DNA of 64,000 nt from Saturnia japonica (GCA_033032175.1 CM065318.1:5704001-5768000), one strand, 5' to 3'; shown: positions 11,901-23,174, counted from the stretch's first letter. A program made the numbers and translations. The notes: generated from the sequence alone by a model not told the origin.

Positions 11901-13996
11901 CTTGTTTGTATAGCAGCAACACTTGTAGCTACAGAGTTGGTCTGAGAACTCATTTCTACAGTTTTTTTAGGTTCATTAGGATTAATAGTTGGAATTTGAA
12001 GAGGAGTTATAATACTTTCAGCATTTTCTTTTGAGGATACTTTTTTTATCTTTAAATTTGTACCTTGAATCCTTTTTGCAAGAAAATTTTCAAATTCATT
12101 TGTGGAACCCCATTTATTAGACTGAGGATCACACTCATCATTTGTTTTTATAAGTGATGGTGTCAGGCAATCTTCAATGTCATCAATCTGTTGAATGCTA
12201 GTTTCTACAGACTTTGCATTGTAAGATTTCTTTGCTCTCTTTTTTGGTGATGAACTGTCTAACTTCTTACTAATTTTTTTTCTTTTGTATTTTTTGGTTT
12301 CATCATCTGTAACATTTGTTTCAGTATCTGAAGATTCTGTACATGCATTATTACCTTTTTTCTTACCAGGTACATATTCATCATCAGAGTAATATCTACT
12401 TTTTTTGCTTTTGAATGTTTCATCATCAGATAATTCCACATTAGCAAAAGGATCTTCATCTGATCCTTCATCATAATGCAATGGTTGTTTCGTTTTTCTA
12501 CGAACAGATCTTTTAGACCCTTCTTCTGCTAATTGAGATATTTTATCCGAACTTTGTAGTTCATCCTGGCATATTTTGTCATTTACAATACTATCTATAT
12601 TATACTCAAAGTCAGACATTACTGCCCTCTTGGAGTTGCGTTTGTGGGAAGTTTGTAAATTTCCATTATCGTCATTTTCACTTAATGTTTCTTTTATCTT
12701 CTTTAATTTACTAAGGCATATATCATCTCCATCATCCTCTACTTGTATAACATTATTAGATGAATTATTTTTAGGACCTTTAGCCTCACTTCCAGAAGTA
12801 GTACTACTTACCTTACTATCATTTTCTGAAAGTTCTTCATTCAATTTATTTACTGTTCCAATATTGTGTGTTTTATTTTCAATACTTGTACTTAATGCTG
12901 TGATGTCTGATTTATGTTCTGATGAACTATCTATGATTAACGTATTATTACTTTTTTTATTTAAGTTACTTAAACTTTCATCATCATCAGTATCAAAGAC
13001 AAATGAATCTATATCATCAACACTTAATTGGTTTTCTGGTTGTTTATTATTTGCTTCAGGTGAGTTTTTTCTTTGTCTTCCTCTTTTGGAAGCTGTTTTC
13101 TTTCTTACACTTTCAGAAAAATTTTTTGGTTCTTTTATTTCTAAATTTATTGTGTCACTAACAGGTTTAGCGATTTCAGCAGATTTACAAATGTCATCTT
13201 CCATAAGTATTTTTTTGCCTTTTACTTGTTTCCGAGTAATTGTAGTACATTTTTTGTCTATTGTAGATTCATTTAATATATTAGGTTGTATGAAGTTTAC
13301 TTCACTTGATACAACATTGTCAATATCATTAGTATACTTAGAATCATTGAATCCTTTTTGTTTAGGTGTCTGCTTTCTTGGTCTCCCTCTCTTTTTATTA
13401 TTATTTTTTGCTTCACAAGAAACAGAGTCAGCATATTTAGTATTGGTTAATGATAATTTTACAGTTGAACAAGGACTAATCTTGCTAGGCTTTGTTAGTT
13501 TCACAGAGATTTTTCCAGTCTCATTTTCAGAATTTTTTGTTTTTCCACCTTTTTTTACTGATGTAGATACTTCCGTATTTTTGATAAAATTTTCAATATC
13601 CTGAATACTTTCAGATTGTTTGTCTCTAGATTGCTCAGTTTCAAGACTTTCGTTCACTATTGATTTCAATTTTTCGTTATATTTAGTAGCATTTATATTG
13701 CTTTCAGTAGCTTTCAAAGACTTTTCTTCAGTCACAACCTCATCACTGCCAAGTCCACTTGTGTTTACATATTGATCATTATCCGTTCTCGACAACATAC
13801 TCCCACTGTCAAGTGGTTTTTGGTTAGTCCACTCCTGACGCCTGCCATGGTTTGCATGTTGTTGCGCTGGTAATATATCAGATAGACTAATGTATTCATT
13901 TTCTTCATACATTGTAATTGCTTGAAAATTTTCAAAAGCATCTACTGTTGTGCAAAGGTTACTCTCGCCAAGTTCGAGTTCTTCAGACATTATCAT
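5931..13996 (-). CDS. Large acidic nuclear-type protein with AT-hook-like motifs (unidentified family), 5 exons
   Basis: Seen: five exons read right to left: 8712-13996 (or from the second ATG at 13990), 7590-7806, 7179-7475, 6248-6393 and 5931-6081. Each junction has GT-AG borders and the frame stays open to TAG at 5931-5933; an AATAAA lies about 20 bases beyond (5907-5912). The product is about 2030 aa. The ATG at 13990 has A at -3 whereas 13996 has T, so MSEELELGES is the likelier start. The chain is low-complexity, rich in S, E, D, N and K. AT-hook-like motifs are RGRPRK (about 203-208), KRGRQRK (about 304-310) and KGRPGPKSKK in exon 3. A DSDSDCEIVEE stretch near residue 815 resembles a SUMO-interaction motif. 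The last two exons are charged and end very basic (KRKIFKCRRSRKK). Inference: a chromatin-associated nuclear protein. I do not recognise the family. The exon 1 donor (GTTATT) is weak, and the final exon also has a GTATGT at the stop, so a further exon is possible. Confidence 0.82.
6945..7147 (+). repeat. Short interspersed repeat in intron 3 of the minus-strand gene
   Basis: Starts 'actgagcccacggcttcgct' and ends in a 'tttatataaatag' tail. The same family, inverted, is at 46096-46318 (shared 'gcacacatcacgc..aatctactggatagatt'). Probably a LINE 3' tail or SINE; family not assigned. Confidence 0.5.
7807..8711. other. Intron 1 of the minus-strand gene
   Basis: Between the GTTATT donor (exon edge 8712) and the AG acceptor (exon edge 7806). 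Small frames on both strands have no recognisable content. Confidence 0.6.
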
Positions 13997-14640
13997 AAAA
14001 TAACTTCAGACCACATATTTGTATTCCTGAACACATTACATATTCGCATATGAAACAAAATTATTTAGAAATACAATCACACGGGGTAAAACAATAAAAC
14101 TTGTATTATGGCTGTCTAATGAAATCCGGCAAATAGGGTTGCAATGATATATCGAAAAGCTGATCTATCATAAAATAATAACAAAAATATCAACAGACCA
14201 ATAATCGATATAATAAAAATAATGATATGATTAAATTGAAACCGAAAAATTTCTTATATTGAAAATGAAAAAAACTGGTGATCTTTAATTTTTATCATTA
14301 TTGGAAGTTTGAACATTATCAGAACTTCGATTCAAAAAAAAACATTTCAAAAAGGACGACGCATGTTTTAATGTTATATTATATTATAAAGAAAAATGAT
14401 AAAAGACAATAAGCAAACCGCTTCTACATCATCTAAAGATGGGGAATGAATGATTATATGACTTTTGGACCCATAAAGAATAGGCACAACTAAAAAATAA
14501 GGACTGATAGAGACGACGAGATAACATTGCATCTTTTAGTGCTAGTAAGCAGCATAAAAATGGATTGCTTTAGACACATGGGTCGAAATGCAAGGCTCTT
14601 GCACAAATTTATATAAAATAGTCATAAGACATCTAACTTT
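13997..14640. other. 5' flank of the minus-strand gene
   Basis: AT-rich. Presumably contains the leader and promoter of the gene starting at 13990/13996, but no TATA or initiator could be chosen with confidence. Confidence 0.35.
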
Positions 14641-14648
14641 CGTAATCG

Positions 14649-15265
14649 GTGCCAGCTGAACGACTGTATTTAAAGTCCGAAGTGACTATCACGCAGAAGA
14701 CGGGCGGTCAACTTTGCTCCCGCACACCCGCCACGTCCACCCTCTCTAGCGGCAACTCAAGCCTAGGTCCGTTCCTCGGTGTGAAGCCCTTGGGTCAGGC
14801 AGCCGCCCGCGCGATACAAGTGACAATATACGTGCAACACTTAGCTACCCACATACAACATAACACACGTATGAACACACACACGTGCACACCACACAGG
14901 TACATGGGTTCTGTAAGGGACCTTTTTTTTTCTTTTTTAGCGCTAGTTAGACTAATGCCCTAGTTAGTGTAGAAAAACCTATCCGATCACTAAATACACA
15001 TACGCATGGTTCCCTCCTTCCTCCTCTGAGTTAGATCGAATTTGTAGGAGTAGGAAATTAGATAGATCGCGACCTTTTCGCATTCGCGATGACCACCCGA
15101 GCCGAGGTTCGGCCACTCTGGCACCCTCGTGAGAGTCGTCAAAAACTTTCAAGGCCGAGTGCCCTAAGCGCTTGCCCCCAAGTTCGGTGAAGCTGTAAAA
15201 GCCGCAGCGGCTCTGTTTTTGGATAGGGCCCTTAAGGCTAACAGTGAAGTCAGTTCAAAAGAAAA
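14649..15265 (+). repeat. Non-LTR retrotransposon 3' region, copy B
   Basis: A GC-rich 104-codon frame (14649-14963) is followed by a segment (about 14985-15265) matching copy A at the left window edge, ending in an A-rich tail. The GC content and abrupt change from the AT-rich surroundings suggest a retrotransposon fragment. Family not assigned; the frame itself is not recognised. Confidence 0.5.
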
Positions 15266-15304
15266 AAAAATAACGCAGAACCGTAATAGGTTGCAAGGAA
15301 AAGT

Positions 15305-15855
15305 ATTGTCAAAGTTGTTATTTTTAGTGTCTTTATGCTGAACATAATGAGATAAATATTGATGTATTTTTTGAAATAAATCTGATTCCATTATGATTTA
15401 CGTTTCATTTCAATTTTTTTAATGGTATATTTGGTTTATTATAAAATTGTAGAAACACCAATAGTATCAAATTTAATGTACCAATAATCAATATATTTAA
15501 GACATCGATATTTTAATATAGATATAAAAAAATAATTTTTGAACAAGAAAATTACATCTAAATATCGATGCCTTAAATATATTGTTAATTGCTGTTAAAA
15601 AATTACATTTTTATATCGATCATAGTTAATTATAATATTATAACATAATATTATAATATCAATATAATATTAATATTATATATACATATATCATAAAAAT
15701 AGTATTACTACAATTTTATATCAAGACAAATATACCATTTCAAAAATTGAAATGAAATGCAAATCTTAATGGAATCAGACCTATTTCAAAAGATAAATCA
15801 ATATTTATCCCATTATGTTTCGCATACAGACCTTAAAATTTTCATCTTTGACAAT
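15305..15855. repeat. Nested hairpin element with ~130-bp inverted arms
   Basis: Arms 15305-15434 and 15728-15855 are inverted copies (for example 'gataaatattgatgtatttt' against its partner; 'atttcatttcaatttttt'). Within the loop a second inverted pair surrounds 'gacatcgatatttta' near 15510 and 15570. No coding capacity, very AT-rich: a foldback or MITE-like element. Confidence 0.65.
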
Positions 15856-16490
15856 ATTATTACTTTGTACCTACTTGTTTTTGAACAGTTCATCCCTAAC
15901 GGCAAATATTGTTTTCATAGGCACCACCAGTGCTGCCAGATGAAAATTGAAAAATAATACGTACCCACAATTCTGGTACCCACCACTAACAACCCTCTTG
16001 TTATTGGTCTATGCTACCAACTATCGGGACCGGGTAGGACCTACCTAATAAAAATGACAATAGAGTCAGTGCGACGAAACAAGTCCCGCAGACGCAGCGC
16101 TGTAGTCGCGAGACATAAAGTTACCAGCTTCGTCTTTCAAAAGCTGAATGCGCTGATCATTAGCCTTTGATCTGATTAGAACGTATAAACCGAGAAATTC
16201 AAAAATAGGGAGAGGATCTAGGGAGTTTGTTCCAGACATTGACTTCTTAATATGTTAGATTGAACATAGTATATATTGTGATGATTTAATATCAAAAATA
16301 GCGAAAAAAAACCATTAAAACACTGTTTACATAATCCTCATATAAAAATTAAATGTTTCAAGCAGAGTAAAAACTCGTATGCATATAAAGGTAAGTAATT
16401 AAATTATTTATGCGAAATTTTGTGTGAATGGTTCTATTACTTTTTGTTACTAATCAGCGGTCAGCGGATTTTGATGAAATTTACTATGTA
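15856..16490. other. Intergenic, nothing recognised
   Basis: Mixed-composition DNA with no coding frame; directly abuts the left end of the palindromic element. Confidence 0.35.
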
Positions 16491-16914
16491 TACAGGGTAT
16501 TAGTAGACCGCTCCCGAAAATGAAGACAGACGATAGTACTAATGACACCTTTGATGATGGGATGGAAAAAAAATTGATCCTGATAAAAAAAAAAATCATA
16601 TTATTTAAACTTTTTATTAGCATTATTTACGCTCCATCGTGTTAGTACAGCTAAATGAAACGATAATTTCATAAAAAATACATTACTTTACTAAAAAAAA
16701 AAACCAGCAATGAAACACAAAATCAAAATCAGCTGATGCTCGGATCAACGAACGCCCGGGCGCAGCGTCAATCTTGCGCTGCACGCAACTAACAATCAAA
16801 TAAATACTTATTTACAACATTTCTCTAAATAACTAACTTATCTACTTTGCCACTGTGCTAGTCTTTACCTAGCCACTTTCTTTCGAATTCACCGGTTGAA
16901 TAAGCTAAGTACCG

Positions 16915-16925
16915 GGTTCGATTCC
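16915..16925 (+). other. tRNA-type B-box motif in palindrome arm
   Basis: GGTTCGATTCC is a perfect B-box match; the equivalent sites are GGTTCGATTCC complemented at 21396-21406 and a one-base variant at 19100-19110. No full cloverleaf could be folded around any of them by eye. Confidence 0.4.
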
Positions 16926-17095
16926 CCGCTTATGAAAAAAATACTAGAATGAAATTTTAAAAAGGATAGATTCATGCTTTTTAATCCGTCGTGTAATTAT
17001 GGTTATTACTCTGATGTATTCAGTTATGTACGATCTACTCAGATCAGTTCAAAAATAAGTTATAAAAAAAATTTGGTATGAAACAGCTTACCGAT

Positions 17096-18223
17096 CTAAA
17101 TCCTCCGTGGCCTTATGAGATGCGGCTCAAATTGTGCCCCATTCATTTCGAGGCAGATTTGAGCTCGGCGTTGCGTCTCCTTATGCAGTCGGGGCATCAT
17201 CGTGGGGTCTTCGACACAGTCCGCACGTAGTTTGTCGAAAACATTCACGATCCTTTGGCGCATTTCGTTAGCACTATCACACTCACGATTAAAAACCCTT
17301 TCTTTCACATACCCCCACAGAAAGAAGTCTAACGGGGTCAGATCGGGTGACCGAGGTGGCCAAGCGTGTGGTCCTAGTCTGCCGATCCAGCGATCATCAA
17401 ACAGCTCGGTGAGGCGCTCACGGACGAACCTTGCCACATGTGGAGGTGCACCATCATGCTGAAACCATGTGCGGCGATATTCAGTCAATGATAGGTCGTC
17501 TAAAATGTCCACTATTTGTTCATTTATAATGTTTAAATATCGCTGTCCGTCAAGTCGCTGTGGCAGAAATACTGGCCCTAGTATGCGATCCTTAAATAAA
17601 CCTGCCCATACATTAACCGACCATCGGGCTTAGTGCCCGGTTTGTAGAACTGCGTGCGGGTTCACCTCGGAATACACGTGTGTATTTCTTCGGTTCCACA
17701 ACCCGTTTCTGGTAAATGTTGACTCGTCCGTCCAGATGACATGTTCAATGAAATCAGGGACACGTTGTTGCTGGTATAATAACCAACGGCAGAAAACTCG
17801 CCGGCGGTCGTGATCGCCGGGTACCAAAACTTGCACTTTGTGCACTTTGTATGGCCGCATTCGGTTACGCTTTAACACCTTATGAACTGTCCAGTACGAC
17901 ACACTTGTTCCATTCCGACACCTTAACAATTTTGCAATACTTCGTGTACCTAAGTTCGGATACCGGCGAACGACATCTAAAATGCGCTCCTCGGCCTGAA
18001 CTGCCACTTGACTTCCACCTCCTGTCGCTACTGGAGCATTGGGTCGATTTTCCAACACTCGCTGAAATGCTGCTGTTATCAGACGAGAGTCAGCCGGATG
18101 TCGAGCTGTCGGGAATCTCTCTCAGTAAATTCGCAATGCACGCGAAGCATTCCCGCGAGCTTCTTCAAGGCACATTAACATGTTACCGTATTCACGAGCA
18201 CTATAAACGTACGCGTTAGGCAT
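17096..18223 (-). pseudogene. Mariner-like transposase, left arm, two nonsense mutations
   Basis: One continuous frame of 375 codons from MPNAYVYSAREYG (18223) to LIRPRRI (17096). It is broken only by TGA at 18122-18124, where the sister arm has CGA, and TAA at 17630-17632, where the sister has CAA. Visible parts: N-terminal HTH, second HTH (TRSIAKLLRCRNGTSVSYWT), first Asp (HVIWTDESTF), second Asp (TWFQHDGAPPHVARF) and third Asp (RSPDLTPLDFFLWGYVK). Second and third Asp are 41 residues apart if the Asp in P-L-D-F is catalytic, as in DD41D-type mariner relatives. Otherwise well preserved, so its inactivation looks recent. Confidence 0.88.
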
Positions 18224-20098
18224 TATTAAAACAGAACAATAATAAAAACAACACAAACTTAACAAGATACACAAAATGTAACAATAAAATATTAACAACA
18301 ATTTAAATATCAATACGATTGAACGAATATCTGTCGCTCATGCGCGCATGAAAGTCTAAATGAAACTGTCTCAATAACTAAAAATACTAAATTTAATAAT
18401 CAATCCCGCCAATACAAACCGCTCCTTTGGCGGTGAGCCGCGGCCGCCGTTGACGGCACTTTGTACATTTCCACAGATCGATAAAGCGTTAGACATTCCC
18501 AACTTTTATTTTATAAGCTTAGCTGTTATTTATAAAAACTATTTAATCTTTTTATCTTTGATTTTATACAAGAAAATAAAAATGAAATGGTACAGAATAA
18601 TTTAATAGTTGAAATTAATTGCAATTACGATAGTCAATTAATCTATCAGAATGAATTTAAAATAGAATTCTTATACTTTATGTTAACACACTTCCGTTTT
18701 TAGTCCGGCTAATACTTTAATTTGAAAACAGGTAGGTACTTACAAAAATTACTTGCAAGTTTTATCGTGAACGCCGGCGCCGCCTCGCCAGTGCTGTGTT
18801 GGCGCGCTGGCATGGGGAGAGCGCGGTGACGCGGTGTCACCGCCGGTGTGTGTGTAAAATGAACGACTAAAATGAGCGAAAGTACGAAAAACCTAAAGTG
18901 TAGTGCTGTAATAATTCATAATGCATTGTTTTGTACAGAGTTAGATAGAAAAAATGAGGAAAATTTTACGGTGTGTATTTCTGAATCTTACAAAACAAAA
19001 CACAGTAGTGACAATAATTAATTTAGTATGTGCAGATTCTACGTCACAAGGTTCCTTTAGAATTGACATTCCAACTTCGTCATTGCGTACTTTGGAGGAG
19101 AATCGAACCCGGCACTTAGCTATCTCAACGCCTGGCCCAAATCAGTACTGAACTGATCTGATACATAACTGAATACATCAGAATACTACTAAACATAGAC
19201 GATGGATTAAAAATCTTGACTCTACCCTTGCTAAAATTTAATTGAAGTATTTTTTTAATTAGTGGGATATCGAACTCGGTACTTTGATCGGATTGAAAGC
19301 GGCTAGGTAGAGACTAGCATAGTGGCAAAGTAGGTATTTAGACAAATGTTGTAAATAAGTACTTGTGCGATCGCCAGCTGCCGGCCGTAATTTTCGATAG
19401 ATGTGACGTACCTACCTGTTTTCAAATTAAAGTATTGGCCGGACTAAAAACAGAAAGTCTTTTAACATAAAGTACAAGAATTCTATTTTAAATTCATTCT
19501 GATAGATTAATTAATTGTCGATCATAATTGCAAATAGTTACTTCAACTATTACATTATTCTGTACCATTTCATTTTTAATTTCTTGTACAAAATTGTAAA
19601 TTTTTTAATTGTGTACGTGACAATCCAATTAGGTTAATTTAATATTCTAATATCATTTTTGTAGTAGTGAGCTTCTTGTTACGTCAGGGTACAATTGATT
19701 GTATAAATGTATAAAAAAAATTTGAATTATAACTTCTAAATTCCATATGAAGACTAGTCAGTAGGGATAACTAAACTTATGAAATAATAGTCGTGAATGT
19801 AGGTATAACGGTTTATCGATCTGCGGAAAAGATCAAAGTGCCGCTTTCGACGCTAACGAGGGGCTACTGCAAGGAGGCGGCCCGCGGCGCTTTATTTCTT
19901 TTGGCGGGGTTGATTATTAAGTTTAGTATTTTTAGTTCTTGAGACAGTTACACTTTGACTTTCATTTCATGTGCGCGTGCGTGGGCGACAGATATTCGTT
20001 CAATCGTATTGTTAACTAAGTTCTTGTCATTATTTTATTGTTACGTTTTTTGTTTCTTTTTAAGATTGTGTTGATTTTATGAGAGTTTTGTTTTAATA

Positions 20099-21225
20099 AT
20101 GCCTAACGCATACGTTTATAGTGTTCGTGAATACGGTAGCATGTTAATGAATAATGTGCCTTGGAGAAGCTCGCGGGAATGCTTCGCGTGCATTACGAAT
20201 TTACCGAGAGAGATTCCCGACAGCTGGACATCCGACTGACTCTCGCCTGATAACAGCAGCTATTCAGCGAGTGTTGGAAAATCGGCCCACTGCCCCAGTA
20301 GCGACAGGAGGTGGAAGTCAAGTGGCTATTCAGTTCGAGGAGAGCATTTTTGATGTCGTTCGCTGAAATCCGAACTTAGTTAAACGAGGTATTGCTAAAT
20401 TGTTAAGGCTTCGAGATGTAACAAGTGTGTTATACTGGACAGTTTCCAAGGTGTTAAAGCGTAAACGAATGTGCCCATAAAAAGTGCACAAAGTGCAAGC
20501 TTGGTATCCGGTGAGAACGATCACTGGCGAGTTTTTTACCATTGGATAAGACCCGCAACAACGTGTGCCTGGTTTCATTGAACACGTGATCTGGACGGAC
20601 GAGTAGACATTTACAGGAAACGGGCTGTGGAACCGAAGAAATACACACGTTTATTCCGAGGTGAACCCGCACGCTGTTCTACAAACCAGGCACCAAACCC
20701 GATGGTCGGTTAACGTATGGGCAGGTTTATTTAAGGATCGCATACTAGAACCAATGATTCTGCCACAGCAACTTGTCGGACAGCGATATTTAAACCTCAT
20801 AAATGAACAGTCGGAGGACATTTTAGACGATTTATCATTAGCTGAATATCACCGAAAATGGTTTCAGCATGATATGGTGCACCCCCACATCCTCAGATTC
20901 GTCCGTGAGCGCCTCACTGAGCTATTTGATGATCGCTGGATCGGCAGACTAGGACCATACTCTTGGCCACCTCTGTCACCCGATCTGACCCCGTTAGTCT
21001 TCTTTCTGTAGGGGTATGTGAGAGAATGTGCTTTTAATCGTAAGTGTGTTAGTGCCAACGAAATGCACCAAAGGACCGTGGATGTTTTCGACAAACTACG
21101 TGCGGACTGGGTCGAGGACTCCACGATGATGCCTGCATGAGGATACGCAACGCCGAGCCCATATCTGCCTCGAAATGAATGGGGCACAATTTGAGCCGCA
21201 TCTCATAAGACCACGGAAGCTTTAG
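20099..21225 (+). pseudogene. Mariner-like transposase, right arm, frameshifted
   Basis: Inverted partner of the left-arm gene. It begins MPNAYVYSVREYG at 20099, shifts frame near 20146, and has several stops (for example in the SIFDVVR region at about 20364 and in the FFL-stop at 21009). The distal part 20661-21008 is open (NPHAVLQTRHQTRWSVNVWA, WFQHDMVHPHILRF). The Gly-Ala after the second Asp has become Met-Val. More degraded than the left arm although the outer ends are nearly identical. Confidence 0.85.
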
Positions 21226-21865
21226 ATCGGTAAGCTGTTTCATACCTACATTTTTTATAAATAACTTAGTACTGAACTGATATAAATAGGTACATAACTG
21301 AATACATCAGAATAATAAACATTCTTACACGATGGATTAAAAAACATGGCTCAATGCTTGTTAAAATTTTATTTAAGTATTTTTTTCTTTCGCGGGGAAT
21401 CGAACCCGTTACTTTTTTAATTCAACAGGAGAATTCGAATGAAAGTGGCCAGGTAGACACTAGCACAGTGGCAAAGTAGATAAGTTAGGTATTTAGACAA
21501 TATTGTAAATAAGTATTTGTGCGATCGCCAGCTGCGGGCCGCGCGAGAATGGCACCGCGCCGCGCTCGCGCTGGACTGGCGCCGCGACCCGCCGCGCCTG
21601 CGCGTTATTTCACGCGAGCAATCAGCTGTATTTAATTTGGTGTTCATTGCTGGTTTTTTTTTTTAGTAAATTATTGGATTTTTTTGTAAAATTCTCATTT
21701 CATTAAGTTGTACTAACATGATGGAGCGTAAATAATGCTAATAAAAGTTTAAATAATATGATTTTTTTTTTAATCAGGATCAATTTTTTTCCATCCCATT
21801 ATCAAAGGTGTCATTAGTACTATCGTCTGTCTTCATTTTCGGGAGCGGTCTACTAATACCCTGTA

Positions 21866-22252
21866 TACTGATTGCGCGATAATGCAATTAAGCAGAAGAA
21901 TAACTAAAATTTTGATGTACCTACGAATACTAAGTGAAATTCATATGTGAACCGATGCGATAATGGGAAACAAAAATAGTTAGGATAGGAAAAAGAGGTA
22001 TGTACTCCTAATTTTGAGTCACAAACTGTGCAGGCTGAAGATGGATCCTTTCTTACAAATTACAAGGGTTTTGATATGTGCGCGTGGTCACGCTCAACGG
22101 CAAGATTTTGTCTGAGCGATACGGTTTGTTTTCGCTAGATCAACGAAGACTGGCGCGCATGACGAAAAATACAAGAAATCTGTAGGAAATTAGAAAGAGC
22201 GGGGCGGGGGGGTGGATTCTGGGAATGAACATTATGACATCGATTCACAATA
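21866..22252 (+). repeat. Interspersed repeat abutting the palindrome (copy 1)
   Basis: Reverse-complement relative of 44990-45385. Shared order: 'gcgcgataa', 'aattaagcagaag', 'gaatactaagtgaaattcat', 'ggatcctttctt', 'gattttgtc.gagcgata', 'gcgcgca.gacga' and 'acatcgatt.acaata'. The palindromic element's right TA lies just next to it. Family unassigned. Confidence 0.6.
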
Positions 22253-22417
22253 CTTCTGAACCATCTCAAATCTGTAATTGAGGAGAAAAACCTCTATCCG
22301 CCTGAGCAGTTCGGTTTTCGTGCTAGACATTCTTGAACTCATCAAGTGCACCGCCTCACGGAGCACATCACGTTTAACTTCTTTGAGCCAAAAAGTAACC
22401 CCCGTCGTACACTTGCA
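22253..22417 (+). pseudogene. Jockey-type reverse transcriptase fragment
   Basis: From 22264 the frame reads LKSVIEEKNLYPPEQFGFR, then ARHS, a stop, and THQVHRLTEHI. The QFGFR..HS..HQ.HRL pattern is characteristic of Jockey-clade non-LTR reverse transcriptases. Both sides are cut by other repeats. Confidence 0.65.
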
Positions 22418-23174
22418 AACTTTTTTAAAGAAATAGGGTCCGATAATTCCGTGTGCTGATATGGCCGCCTAAACGGTTACTTTCGGCGAATGTAGAGGCT
22501 TTTGATGTTTTGCACGCTGGTTCTCTGCAGCCCAGTAAGGGCAATTCTGTTTATTGACATGCTCATTTAAGTGAAAATGGGGTTCATCGGAGAATAGAGT
22601 ATTGTTGAAACTCTGACAGCGTTCCAACATTGTTTCAACATAAGCTCGTCGAAAAATTGGGTCATTTGGTAGTAATTCCTGCACAAGTTGAATTTTATAC
22701 GGTTGCATATTCAAATCTTTCAAGAAAATGCGACGCAAAGATGTTCTGGACACCACAAGTTCAGCTGATCGCTTGCGAGTCGATAGACCGGGATATCGTT
22801 GAATTGAAGCTCTAACTTGTTCAATTGTGTCTTCCGTTCTTGTTGACCTTAGGCGTTTCGCAGGCTTCTGTTTGAGAGTCGAACCAGTAGCTTCGAACTT
22901 TCTGCCCCACGATCGAATCACACTTTCCTTCGGACACTGAATTAAGTCATGTAATCCAAAGTCACGCCGAAATAAACGTCGAGCAATAGCGCACGAATCG
23001 CCATTTTTATAATAATGTTTAATGCAGAATACACGCTGCGCTCCGGTGAAGCGATCCATCGCGACTAAATTTCCGAGAACCGAGCTTCTCATCCCCACCA
23101 CCCGCGTAGCCCCCGCTCATAGGGTTCAAACTCAAGAGTGTTTTTAAAATCGTACGTCTTTCTGGCCCATCCTG
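22418..23174 (-). pseudogene. Truncated mariner-like element (same family as 26461-27765)
   Basis: The 5' terminal repeat ends at 23174 next to a TA. The frame 22469-23101 encodes the HTH region (MDRFTGAQRVFCIKHYYKNG), the second HTH and the first catalytic Asp (TLFSDEPHFHLN). Homology to the relative stops at about 22425, just after GPYFF, so the second and third Asp regions and the 3' end are lost. The join with Jockey sequence marks the breakpoint. Confidence 0.8.

Larger units (their letters stand above)
16493..21863. mobile_element. 5.4-kb palindromic mariner-like composite with an outward-facing transposase in each arm
   Basis: Outer ends are inverted and nearly identical for about 150 bp (CAGGGTATTAGTAGACCGCT inward from 16493 and, complemented, from 21863), flanked by TA at 16491-16492 and 21864-21865. 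Homology between the arms continues inward through the transposase copies (17096-18223 minus; 20099-21225 plus) and through upstream blocks 18560-18745 and 19405-19610, leaving a loop of about 660 bp. The loop carries a third partial copy (about 19135-19385) of the transposase 3' flank. No copy of the CAGGG terminus is visible at the centre, so this looks like one element with arms over 2 kb, not two complete neighbours. Confidence 0.85.

Noticed and set aside
12576..13604. 342-codon plus-strand frame
   Set aside because: Lies fully antisense to the 5.3-kb exon of the nuclear-protein gene; hydrophobic, Ser/Leu-rich translation is the mirror of its acidic/Lys/Asn codons.
16860..16930. tRNA gene
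   Set aside because: A B-box is present, but no A-box at the right spacing and orientation and no cloverleaf could be made.
18954..19151. 65-codon frame in the palindrome loop
   Set aside because: No similarity I recognise, and its 3' half overlaps the B-box-bearing non-coding repeat copy.
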